From positions 62,001-126,000 of the forward strand of contig PENC01000014.1 in the NCBI GenBank assembly GCA_003674045.1: a stretch of DNA of 64,000 bases. The letters are read 5' to 3'. Below, piece by piece: positions 17,960 to 24,895 of the stretch. The translations under genes were made by a program, and so were the position numbers. How positions within the stretch are numbered: the first letter of the stretch is position 1; each line of letters begins with the position of its first letter. The notes beneath the pieces are model-generated. The model saw nothing but the letters and a program-made list of their open reading frames with translations. It was not told where the DNA came from and did no database searches. The stretch is from Streptomyces griseocarneus. GTDB lineage: Bacteria; Actinomycetota; Actinomycetes; Streptomycetales; Streptomycetaceae.

Positions 17960-18240
17960 CGGGCGGCCTCCCGCTTGTCGTGTGTGGTGCGTGCGGTGCG
18001 TGTGCCGTACCGGCGCTCGAAGCGCTCGACGCGGCCGGCGGTGTCCAGGACACGGGCGGTGCCGGTGTAGAAGGGGTGGCTCGCCGAGGAGATCTCGACG
18101 TCGATCACGGGGTAGGTGTTGCCGTCCTCCCACTCGATCGTCTTGTCGCTCGTGGCGGTCGACCGGGTGAGGAAGGCGTAGTCCGCGGCGCGGTCACGGA
18201 AGACGACCGGGCCGTACGGGGGGTGGATTCCGGGCTTCAT
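17956..18240 (-). CDS. rpmE2: Ribosomal protein bL31, type B (zinc-independent)
   Basis: A 94-residue type B bL31: MKPGIHPPYGPVVFRDRAAD at the N-terminus and HPFYTGTARVLDTAGRVERF near the end. The CxxC zinc motif of type A is absent. In actinobacteria this paralogue is induced when Zur is released under zinc limitation and displaces the zinc-bound form, freeing zinc. It starts 6 bp after bL33 and overlaps the COG0523 gene by 4 bp. Confidence 0.95.
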   Translation of the reverse strand: MKPGIHPPYGPVVFRDRAADYAFLTRSTATSDKTIEWEDGNTYPVIDVEISSASHPFYTGTARVLDTAGRVERFERRYGTRTARTTHDKREAAR

Positions 18241-18246
18241 GGCTGC

Positions 18247-18411
18247 TCAGCGCTCCTCTCGGAAGGCGACGTGGCGACCCACGACGGGGTCGTACTTGCG
18301 CAGTTCCATGCGGTCGGGGTCGTTACGGCGGTTCTTGCGGGTGACGTAGGTGTAGCCGGTTCCGGAAGTGGACCGGAGCTTGATCACCGGACGTAGCTCG
18401 TTGCGGGCCAT
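18247..18411 (-). CDS. rpmG: Ribosomal protein bL33, zinc-independent paralogue
   Basis: Only 54 residues, starting MARNELRPVIKLRSTSGTGY and ending VVGRHVAFREER. It carries the bL33 core (YVTRKNRRNDPDRMELRKYDP) without any cysteine, so it is the C- form. It is the first gene of the minus-strand operon. The ATG at 18411 lies 17 bp from the edge of the Zur-like palindrome, so repressor binding would cover its promoter. Confidence 0.94.
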   Translation of the reverse strand: MARNELRPVIKLRSTSGTGYTYVTRKNRRNDPDRMELRKYDPVVGRHVAFREER

Positions 18412-18427
18412 AGCCGCTACTATACAG

Positions 18428-18442
18428 AAATGGTTTCCATTT
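18428..18442. promoter_or_regulatory. Putative Zur operator between divergent ribosomal operons
   Basis: AAATGG-TTT-CCATTT, a perfect 6-bp inverted repeat with a 3-bp spacer, extended by GAAATGG/CCATTTTC. It resembles the A/T-rich 7-1-7 Zur boxes of Streptomyces and is strikingly AT-rich for this genome. It lies in the 74-bp gap between bL33 (minus) and bL28 (plus) and could control both operons. The site is seen directly; regulation is inferred from the genes and the known Zur regulon. Confidence 0.75.
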
Positions 18443-18485
18443 TCATTAGGGCTCTGGGAGGAGCCCCCGACAGGAGGTCGACACC

Positions 18486-18722
18486 ATGTCCGCCCACTGC
18501 CAGCTGACCGGCCGGAAGCCCGGTTTCGGCAACGCGATCTCGCACTCCCACCGGCGTACGTCCCGCCGCTTCGACCCCAACATCCAGACGAAGCGCTACT
18601 GGCTGCCCGGGGAAGGGCGGTACGTACGGCTGCGACTGAGCGCGAAGGGGATCAAGACGGTCGACGCCATCGGCGTCGAGGCGGCTGTGGCCCGCATCCG
18701 GGCCCGAGGGGAGAAGGTCTGA
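18486..18722 (+). CDS. rpmB2: Ribosomal protein bL28, zinc-independent paralogue
   Basis: A 78-residue bL28 (MSAHCQLTGRKPGFGNAISH...SHRRTSRRFDPNIQTKRYW). It has a single Cys at position 5 and no CxxC pairs, as in the C- paralogues. AGGAGGTCGACACC precedes the ATG. It is the first gene of the plus-strand arm; its stop overlaps the uS14 start by one base. Confidence 0.95.
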   Translation: MSAHCQLTGRKPGFGNAISHSHRRTSRRFDPNIQTKRYWLPGEGRYVRLRLSAKGIKTVDAIGVEAAVARIRARGEKV

Positions 18723-19027
18723 TGGCGAAGAAGAGCAAGATCGCGAAGAACGAGGCACGGCGGCTGACGGTCGCCCGCTATGCCGCCCGGCGAGCCGTCC
18801 TGAAGGCGGTGATCCGCGACCCGCGGCGGCCGGAGGGCGAGCGTGCGGCGGCACTGCGCGAGTTGCAGCGGCAGCCGCGGGACGCGAGTGCGACGCGCGT
18901 CCGCAACCGCGACGCGGTCGACGGCCGGCCGCGGGGGTATCTGGGCCGCTTCGGGCTCTCCCGCGTCAATGTGCGGGGGCAGGCGCATGCGGGGTTCTTG
19001 CCGGGGGTTCGGAAGGCGAGCTGGTAG
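18722..19027 (+). CDS. rpsN2: Ribosomal protein uS14, long zinc-independent form
   Basis: A 101-residue long-form uS14 (MAKKSKIAKNEARRLTVARY...RNRDAVDGRPRGYLGRFGLSRVN) without the CxxC...CxxC zinc knuckle of the short form. The ATG overlaps the bL28 stop (TGATG). It is the last gene of the plus-strand Zur-type operon; a 159-bp repeat begins 35 bp after its stop. Confidence 0.95.
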   Translation: MAKKSKIAKNEARRLTVARYAARRAVLKAVIRDPRRPEGERAAALRELQRQPRDASATRVRNRDAVDGRPRGYLGRFGLSRVNVRGQAHAGFLPGVRKASW

Positions 19028-19061
19028 CGCTCGCCTTCCGTCTGCGGGCCGGTGATCGCTT

Positions 19062-19220
19062 CTCGCGCCGTTCCCCGCGCCCCTGGGTTGTCTGTGGGCC
19101 GGGGGCGGGACCTCCGGCCGGAACCTGAAACGCGGTGCGTGCGGCCGATCCGGGCGGAGTGCCGTGCTTCATGCACCGTCATTTCAGAACCCGCCCTCCG
19201 GCCCCGCCCCCTCCACCGGA
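19062..19220 (-). repeat. 159-bp dispersed element, copy 1
   Basis: On the minus strand this matches 40979-41137 without gaps, with about 12 mismatches counted by eye. It begins TCCGGTGGAGGGGGCGGGGC and ends in a diverged form of the GCGCGGGGAAC repeat. Inside, TGAAATGACGGTGC and GCACCGCGTTTCA can pair as a stem, and the GC-rich outer arms are partly complementary, so the element resembles a small hairpin-forming MITE. No open reading frame explains its conservation. Confidence 0.7.
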
Positions 19221-19293
19221 GGTCGGCTGACAGACAGGGGGCGCCTCCGCTGCTTCCGGCTCTCCGCAGGGCTCGGGGTGGCGCGCCCCGCCA

Positions 19294-19315
19294 GGGGCGC
19301 GGGGAACTGCGCGAC
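19294..19315 (+). repeat. GCGCGGGGAACTGCGCGAC intergenic repeat
   Basis: Exact core copy, the first of three in tandem-like spacing (19294, 19375, 19451) within the 525-bp gap between uS14 and the LysR gene. Each is followed by a CCAGCC/CAAGCC tail and separated by a GGGGGCGAAGCCCCC-type hairpin. No gene is visible in the gap. Confidence 0.75.
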
Positions 19316-19374
19316 AAGCCCCCACCGGCCCGCAGACGACCACCGGGGCCAGGGGGCGAAGCCCCCTGTTTTTA

Positions 19375-19396
19375 GGGGCGCGGGGAACTGCGCGAC
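19375..19396 (+). repeat. GCGCGGGGAACTGCGCGAC intergenic repeat
   Basis: Second copy of the uS14-LysR gap, exact core; preceded by the hairpin GGGGGCGAAGCCCCC and a TTTTT run, which together look like a terminator. Confidence 0.75.
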
Positions 19397-19450
19397 AAGC
19401 CACAACGCGACCCGCAGACATCGTCGGGGCCAAGGGGCGAAGCCCCCTCA

Positions 19451-19472
19451 GGGGCGCGGGGAACTGCGCGAC
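19451..19472 (+). repeat. GCGCGGGGAACTGCGCGAC intergenic repeat
   Basis: Third copy of the uS14-LysR gap, exact core, after an AGGGGCGAAGCCCCCT hairpin. A CGGGGCCGAAGCCCCGG hairpin lies just before the end of the LysR gene. Confidence 0.75.
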
Positions 19473-19552
19473 CAGCCGCGACGGAGCCGCAGACGCGCGC
19501 CGAGCGCAAGACGCACCCCGGTGGGCGCCGGGGCCCGGGGCCGAAGCCCCGG

Positions 19553-20464
19553 TCACACCTCGGCGGCGAGTCCCGCGAACGTCTCACGCACGCGCTCCCG
19601 CAGCCAGCGGTGGGCGGCGTCCGCGTCGTTGCGCGGGTGCCAGGCCATCCCGATGGCCAGGGGCGGGAGTTCGAGGGGGATCGGGAAGGTCCGCAGGCCC
19701 AGGGCCTCGATGCAGTGGCGGGCGAGCACGGCGGGGGCCGCGCAGACCAGGTCGGCGCCCTGGGCGAGGAACAGGCCGACGGTGTGGCTGGGGACGACCA
19801 CCGGGACCCGGCGTTCGACGCCCAGCGCGGCGAGCCGCTCGTCGATGGGGCCGTGACGGCGGCCCTTGCGCGAGACGGAGATGTGGTCGGCGGCGGCGAA
19901 GGCGCGCGGAGTGACGCGGCGGGCCGTGGCGAGCCGGTGCCCCGGGCGGACGGCGCCGACGAGGCGGAGTTCGGTCAACGACTCGGCGCGCGTCTCGGGG
20001 TCGACGTGGTCGAGGACGCCGATCTCCAGGTCGACGCGCCCGTCACGCAGGGCGGGCGTGTCCTCCATGCTCTCCGGGAGGAACCGCAGCGATACCCCGG
20101 GGGCCTGGTCCTGCGCCAGCGCGATCAGCGGGGTGGCCAGCACGGCGAGCAGCATGTCGCTGGTCTGGAGCGTGAACTGCCGTGTGAGGCGGGCCGGGTC
20201 GGGGGCGGCGTGCGGGGTGAGCAGCCCCCGCGCCTGCTGCACCACGGCATGGACGTCGGCCCGCATTTCCAGGGCCAGCGGCGTGGGCACGAGGTTCCGC
20301 CCCGCCCGGACCAGCACGGGGTCGCCCAGGGCGCGCCGGATGCGGCCCAGCGTGCGGCTCATGGCGGGCGCCGAGGTGTGCAGCCGCGCGGCGGCGCCGG
20401 TGACGCTCTCTTCCTCCAGGAGTGCGTCGAGGGCGACGAGCAGATTCATGTCGAGGGATTCCAT
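19553..20464 (-). CDS. LysR family transcriptional regulator
   Basis: A 303-residue LTTR. The N-terminal winged HTH is DMNLLVALDALLEEESVTGAAARLHTSAPAMSRTLGRIRRALG, closest in style to the NodD/SyrM-type subgroup. The effector-binding domain follows. The ATG at 20464 with GGAGAG upstream is preferred to longer starts. It is divergent from the beta-propeller gene at 20659, the usual LTTR-target layout, so that gene is the likely target. Confidence 0.9.
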   Translation of the reverse strand: MESLDMNLLVALDALLEEESVTGAAARLHTSAPAMSRTLGRIRRALGDPVLVRAGRNLVPTPLALEMRADVHAVVQQARGLLTPHAAPDPARLTRQFTLQTSDMLLAVLATPLIALAQDQAPGVSLRFLPESMEDTPALRDGRVDLEIGVLDHVDPETRAESLTELRLVGAVRPGHRLATARRVTPRAFAAADHISVSRKGRRHGPIDERLAALGVERRVPVVVPSHTVGLFLAQGADLVCAAPAVLARHCIEALGLRTFPIPLELPPLAIGMAWHPRNDADAAHRWLRERVRETFAGLAAEV

Positions 20465-20658
20465 GGGCTCTCCGGAAGGCATGTGCGCGTGACGGCCGTC
20501 ACGCGCGCCGGGTGTCGTCGTGGGCGCGACCAGCCCGATTATCGGCAGAGGCAAAGACTGTGTACCAGGAGTGCACTGGAGATCATCCGCGGGCGGCAGC
20601 AGGCTCTGGAGTGCCGGAGAACACCGGCGGATCCCAAAACCCAGAGAGGGCTTCTCAC

Positions 20659-21708
20659 ATGACCACCGATTCCGCGTACGAGGGCGACCTGCTCGCCGTC
20701 GTCAGCCAGGGCGGATCGACCGTGACCTTCTTCGACGCGACCACCCATGAGCGCGTGGACTCCGTCGATGTCCCCGCGCTGCCGCACGAGTTGTGCCACG
20801 ACGCGGCGAACGGGGTGCTGTACTGCGCGAGCACGTACCTCTCGGGCTACTACAACGCCCACTCGGGCCATGCGCACGAGGTCAGCGTCATCGACGTGGC
20901 CACCCGGCGCGTCGTCGACGTACTCGACCTCTCCCCCGAACACGGCCCGCACGGGCTGGCTCTGGACCCGGAGCGCTGCCTGCTGTACGTGAGCGTCGAG
21001 GCCCGCGAGGACGTGCCCGGCGGCGTCGTGGTGATCGACACCAAGGACCGTTCCGTCCTGGGCCGCGTCCCGACGATGGCCCCGGGCCCGCACTGGTTCG
21101 TCATCACACCGGACGGCCGTCGCGGCTACGCCACCAACAAGGAGGCGCCGTTCGTCTCCGTCGTGGACCTGACGACGCGCACGTTCGCGGGCAGTGTGGA
21201 GGTGCCGGGCAGCGAGGGCCTCGACGTCTCGCCGGACGGCCGGTACGTCTACGTGGCAGCGCCGAAGGCGGACTTCCGGCACGCCTCGCCGAAGGCCGAG
21301 CCCGGCGTACGCGTCATCGACGCGGCGACCGGCACCATCGAGCGGGTGCTGGCCACCCGCGGCCCGGTGATGCCGGTGCACACCACGCGCGAGGGCCTGA
21401 TCCTGGCCGGAGAGCTGCGCCTGACCGCCGCTCCCGACAAGCCGCTGGGCGACCAGGAGAACGGCACGCTCCGTGTCTGGTCCCCGCACACCTTCGAGCT
21501 CCTGGCCCAGGTGGAGGTCGGCCGCTTTCCTCTGACGATCCACTCGTCGCCGGACGGCGGCACGGCGTATGTGTCGAACGCGGACTCGTCGACGGTGTCG
21601 GTCGTCGACCTGCGCCGGTTCGAGAAGGTGACCGACCTGGCCGTGGACCGTCCCGAGGGCAGCGCGGCGGGGGCGCACGGGCTGGCGTACGTGCCGTACG
21701 CGGGCTGA
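20659..21708 (+). CDS. YncE-like beta-propeller (surrogate NHL/lactonase-fold) protein
   Basis: A 349-residue seven-bladed propeller with repeated blade motifs: VSVIDVATRRVVDVLDL, GLALDPERCLLYVSVEA, WFVITPDGRRGYATNKEAPFVSVVDLTTR, LDVSPDGRYVYVAAP and TIHSSPDGGTAYVSNADSSTVSVVDLRR. It has no signal peptide, so it is probably cytoplasmic. Relatives include YncE-type and quinoprotein-like folds; the ligand is unknown. The ATG at 20659 (MTTDSAYEGDLLAVVSQGGS) has AGAGAGGG upstream. The divergent LysR gene probably controls it. Confidence 0.85.
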   Translation: MTTDSAYEGDLLAVVSQGGSTVTFFDATTHERVDSVDVPALPHELCHDAANGVLYCASTYLSGYYNAHSGHAHEVSVIDVATRRVVDVLDLSPEHGPHGLALDPERCLLYVSVEAREDVPGGVVVIDTKDRSVLGRVPTMAPGPHWFVITPDGRRGYATNKEAPFVSVVDLTTRTFAGSVEVPGSEGLDVSPDGRYVYVAAPKADFRHASPKAEPGVRVIDAATGTIERVLATRGPVMPVHTTREGLILAGELRLTAAPDKPLGDQENGTLRVWSPHTFELLAQVEVGRFPLTIHSSPDGGTAYVSNADSSTVSVVDLRRFEKVTDLAVDRPEGSAAGAHGLAYVPYAG

Positions 21709-21779
21709 CGACCGTACGGAGCAGGGGCGGGGTGCCGGGAACGGGGGACCTGGCACCCCGCCCCTCGCGCGGGGGCCGG

Positions 21780-22400
21780 TCACTCGACCACGACCACCGG
21801 CAATTCCTCCTTGGCGAATTCCCACAGCGCGTCGCTGTCCTCGGACCGCATCCTTATCCCGCCGGTGGCCTTTCCCGTTGCCGGAGGAGGCGACGATCCG
21901 TCCAGAGCCGCCGAGAATCCGATCGCGACGCTGCCGGACACATCGAAGAAGACGACGTTCTTGACGGCGACGCCGTCTCCGCCCGTGGTCGTCGCCCGCC
22001 TGCCATTGACGGTGTGCTCGCCGAGGGTGGGCTTCAACGTCCCGGGCCACACGGGGAAATCGCGTACCGTACCGCCGTCCTGTTTCACGAGCCATACGTA
22101 CTTCCGGCTCGGCGAATAGACGACGCGCTCGCCTTCTCCGGAGCCGCGGGGCAGGGGCGGCCGTTCCGGGGCGGACGGGGAGGAGGACGACGGGGAACCC
22201 GCCGCGGCGTCCCGGTGCCCGGGCCCGGTCCCGTCGGCCAGTATGGCGAGAACGCCGACGAGAACGAGAGCGGAGGCGGTGAGTCCGGCGACCGTGACCC
22301 ACGGACGCAGGCGACGGGCCCTACGCCGACCACCCACCGACGCCCCACCCCCACCAGCGCGAAAAGGACATGCCGGAAAGCGCCAGCATAGCCACGTCAA
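21780..22400 (-). CDS. Membrane-anchored protein with degenerate L,D-transpeptidase-like domain
   Basis: Residues ~30-55 are basic then hydrophobic (a single anchor), followed by a Ser/Pro/Ala linker. The C-terminal domain has the YkuD pattern: RVVYSPSRKYVWLVKQDGGTVRDFPVWPGTLKPTLGEHTVNGR...GGIRMRSEDSDALWEF. At the catalytic SHGCIRM site this protein reads TGKATGGIRM, so both the cysteine and the histidine-glycine are missing. It is therefore probably not an active transpeptidase and may be a binding or scaffold protein. The start is uncertain; a GTG at 22337 is an alternative. Confidence 0.6.
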   Translation of the reverse strand: MTWLCWRFPACPFRAGGGGASVGGRRRARRLRPWVTVAGLTASALVLVGVLAILADGTGPGHRDAAAGSPSSSSPSAPERPPLPRGSGEGERVVYSPSRKYVWLVKQDGGTVRDFPVWPGTLKPTLGEHTVNGRRATTTGGDGVAVKNVVFFDVSGSVAIGFSAALDGSSPPPATGKATGGIRMRSEDSDALWEFAKEELPVVVVE

Positions 22401-22446
22401 ATGACAGCTGGACAGGCCGGGTTGATGCTCCTGTCCGCCGAGCCGG

Positions 22447-22761
22447 TCAGAAGACGGCCAGCGTCTCCCGTACCTCGTCCAGGACGTCCTCCATCCTCAG
22501 CGACGGCAGAATGTGCACACGGTTCCAGTGCGCCATACGGCTCTCCACGAGGAAGCGGTCGACGTTCTCCGGTCTGTCCGTCTCCACGATCAGCACCACC
22601 GTGTGCTCCCGGTTCACGAACGGCCCCGCCACCATCGCGATCCCGTTCTTCTCGGCGATACCGGGAATCTCCGGGGCCATCCGGAGCAGCAGTTCCTTCG
22701 TCCCCGCGTGACTCGTGGGACAGACTTCCGGACTGTGCGTCGCCAGCAGTACGTAATGCAT
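22447..22761 (-). CDS. Small uncharacterised protein, possibly dimeric alpha/beta barrel
   Basis: A 104-residue protein starting MHYVLLATHSPEVCPTSHAG, with AAGGAGGTCGCTG before the ATG. The short beta-alpha-beta pattern (HYVLLATH; GIAMVAGPFVNREHTVVLIVET; WNRVHILPSL) suggests a ferredoxin-like or YCII/DUF3303-like fold. I do not recognise the family with certainty. The next gene downstream on the same strand is the LDT-like gene; no functional link is evident. Confidence 0.65.
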   Translation of the reverse strand: MHYVLLATHSPEVCPTSHAGTKELLLRMAPEIPGIAEKNGIAMVAGPFVNREHTVVLIVETDRPENVDRFLVESRMAHWNRVHILPSLRMEDVLDEVRETLAVF

Positions 22762-22883
22762 CAGCGACCTCCTTGCATCTGACACTCACCTCGGCCACCG
22801 GCCGGGAAGGTCATACACCGAGCGTAGGCCGGGTGCCGGGACCTGATACATAGCCCCAGGTCAGCGCCCTGCGTCCACAAGGT

Positions 22884-23198
22884 CTAAGCCGGGAGCGAGA
22901 AACCCTCGGGCAGCGCACCCTCGACGAACACCATCCCCACCCGCACCTTGCCCTCCCGTATCGCCCGGGCGCGCCGGTATTCCGGGGAGTCGTACCACTC
23001 CCGGATCCGGTCCATGTCGGGGAACTCGACAACCACGATCCGGGAGGAATCCCAGGCGCCTTCGACAGGCTCGGGCGTGGGACTCGCGACCAGGTATCGC
23101 CCACCGTGGCCGAGGATCGACTCCTGGGCCACGGACGCGTAGGCCAGGCCGGCCTCCTCGTCGAGCACGTCGACGTTGACGATGACGTAAGCGGGCAT
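22884..23198 (-). CDS. DUF1330 family protein
   Basis: A 104-residue dimeric alpha/beta-barrel protein. The DUF1330 pattern is clear: MPAYVIVNVDVLDEEAGLAY, GGRYLVASPTPEPVEGAWDSSRIVVVEFPDMDRIREWYDSPEY. The family is cytosolic and its reaction is unknown. It stands alone. Confidence 0.88.
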   Translation of the reverse strand: MPAYVIVNVDVLDEEAGLAYASVAQESILGHGGRYLVASPTPEPVEGAWDSSRIVVVEFPDMDRIREWYDSPEYRRARAIREGKVRVGMVFVEGALPEGFSLPA

Positions 23199-23321
23199 GG
23201 GATTCCCCGTTCTCAAGGACATGGCGCGTGACATGGCGCGTACTGATGTCACGGCAGAGACTATTCGGGAGCCGCATCGGAAGATCTTCAGGGCCGGCGG
23301 CCCTCACGCCCTGCCCGGCCT

Positions 23322-24566
23322 TCACGCACCCGCGGCCCTGTTTCCGTGGCGATGCCGCCACACCTGGTCCAGGTCCCAGTAGTACGGCGAGTCCTGGTCC
23401 GCGTCGTCGACCGTGCGCAGCACCTCGTCACCGCGCGGATCGTCCCGAAGGGCCAGCCGAACGGCCGCTCTGACGCGTACGGCCTCGCTCTCGTCGTCGA
23501 GGCAGGCGGCGAGCGCGTCCGAGGCAAGGGAATCCCTGGGTGCCCGTTCCAGCGCGTAGCAGGCGGTTTCACGGACTCCGGCGCTCGTGTCCCGGGCGCA
23601 GGCGAGGGCCGCGGCCAGCGCTTCGGGGTGGCCCTGGGAGACCTGGTGGTGCAGTCCGGAGAGCGCCTGGGACCGGACCACGGAGTCGTCGTGCCGGGTG
23701 AAGGCGAGCAGCGGCCGCTCGGTCCTGGGGTCGGCGGCGCTGCTCAACCCTGCCGTCAGCAACCGCAGCACGGGGAGGTCCTTCTCCTGTGCCGCCCAAG
23801 GGAGAAGGAGGTCGGTGAGCGACGCGTCGAAGGACTCGTCCTCGCAGTCGTCGAAGACGATGCCGGCATGGAGCACCTCCGCCCCGAAGAGCCGCGCCCG
23901 CGGGTCGGGGTGATCCCGCAGGGCCGCTGCTTCCGCCCAGACGGCAGGGTCGTCGCGCCGCTGGAGCGTGAACACCGTGGCGAGCCACACCTGGTGGTCG
24001 GTGTCCGGCTCGGCCAGCGCGCGGCCCAGCAGCTCGGCGAACGGCGGTCTGATCCCGTAGCGGGGCTCCAGGTCCGTCAGGATGGCGGTGTGGCCGTCGC
24101 GTATCTTCAGGCCGCCCAGCGAGAGTTCCCGGCAGACACATCCGGCCTCGTCCGTGACCTTCTCGCTCCCGACCGGGCCCGACGCGCCGCTCCTGCGCCG
24201 CAGTTCGGCCTCGGCGCCGGCCGCGTGCCAGTGCCGGGCCAGGGCCAGGGCGTCCCGCCCGTCGGCGTCCTTGGGCCAGAGGTGCGCTCCGCGCCCGATC
24301 AGCAGCTCCGCGATGTCGTGGTCTCCGTTGCCGACCGCGCGCAGCAGAGGCGTGCGGCCGTCGGCGGCCGGGCGGTCCACTCGCGCGGCGTGAGCCGGGT
24401 TGAGCAACTCCTCGACGACCGCCCGGTCGAACGCGTCCACCGCCAGGCACAGGGCCGGAGTGCCGTGTTCGTCCACCGCGTCGGCGTCGGCCCCCTCGGC
24501 CAGCAGCGTTCTCACCGCCTCCGCGTCGCCGTCCCGTACCGCCGCCATGAGCCGCTCTTCCCGCAT
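23322..24566 (-). CDS. Ankyrin-repeat and HEAT-repeat protein
   Basis: A 414-residue soluble protein built of two repeat types. Residues 1-115 are ankyrin repeats (RLMAAVRDGDAEAVRTLLAEGADADAVDEHGTPALCLAVD; DGRTPLLRAVGNGDHDIAELLIGRGA). From ~165 to the end it is HEAT-like (VWAEAAALRDHPDPRARLFGAEVL; DSVVRSQALSGLHHQVSQGHPEAL; SDALAACLDDESEAVRVRAAVRLALRDDP). Both are protein-binding scaffolds. The ATG at 24566 has GAGAGGGACGC before it. It is divergent from the lasso-peptide cluster; involvement there is not indicated. Confidence 0.8.
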   Translation of the reverse strand: MREERLMAAVRDGDAEAVRTLLAEGADADAVDEHGTPALCLAVDAFDRAVVEELLNPAHAARVDRPAADGRTPLLRAVGNGDHDIAELLIGRGAHLWPKDADGRDALALARHWHAAGAEAELRRRSGASGPVGSEKVTDEAGCVCRELSLGGLKIRDGHTAILTDLEPRYGIRPPFAELLGRALAEPDTDHQVWLATVFTLQRRDDPAVWAEAAALRDHPDPRARLFGAEVLHAGIVFDDCEDESFDASLTDLLLPWAAQEKDLPVLRLLTAGLSSAADPRTERPLLAFTRHDDSVVRSQALSGLHHQVSQGHPEALAAALACARDTSAGVRETACYALERAPRDSLASDALAACLDDESEAVRVRAAVRLALRDDPRGDEVLRTVDDADQDSPYYWDLDQVWRHRHGNRAAGA

Positions 24567-24731
24567 GCGTCCCTCTCGTCCCGTCCAGTCGTCATGGGAC
24601 ACCGTACGGAAGCCCGGGCCGCGCTCGGCGCACTCCCGCGCGCGGGTGTGCGCACCACACGCAACCCTCACGGAGTGCCACGAGCCGATACGCTGAGTGA
24701 CAGGAAGTCGCGTTTCGGGAGGGGACGGGCG

Positions 24732-24887
24732 ATGACCACCGATCTCAACGAACCCAATGAGCCCCAGGACGTGTACGAGCCACCGGCGCTCGTGGAGGTG
24801 GGGGACTTCGCGGGCGAGACGCTCGGGTGGACCGAGGGGAACGCGCTGGAGGAGGGCGGCGAGGGCCAGCTCTGGTACTGGCGGTAG
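24732..24887 (+). CDS. Lasso peptide precursor
   Basis: A 51-residue precursor. The leader contains YEPPALVEVGDF, the YxxPxL...GxF recognition motif read by actinobacterial lasso B1 proteins. Thr30 sits at the conserved -2 position before a predicted cut after Leu31. The predicted core is GWTEGNALEEGGEGQLWYWR (20 residues). Gly1 can form a 9-residue macrolactam ring with Glu9, and the Trp17-Tyr18-Trp19 cluster would act as the steric plug. It has no cysteines, so it is class II. GGGAGGGGACGGGCG precedes the ATG. I do not recognise this core among known lasso peptides. Confidence 0.85.
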   Translation: MTTDLNEPNEPQDVYEPPALVEVGDFAGETLGWTEGNALEEGGEGQLWYWR

Positions 24888-24895
24888 AGCGCGCC

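Noticed and set aside
19294..19472. Three regularly spaced short repeats resembling a CRISPR array
   Set aside because: Spacing of 81 and 76 bp, the same repeat is scattered over the window, the intervals contain hairpins, and there are no cas genes.
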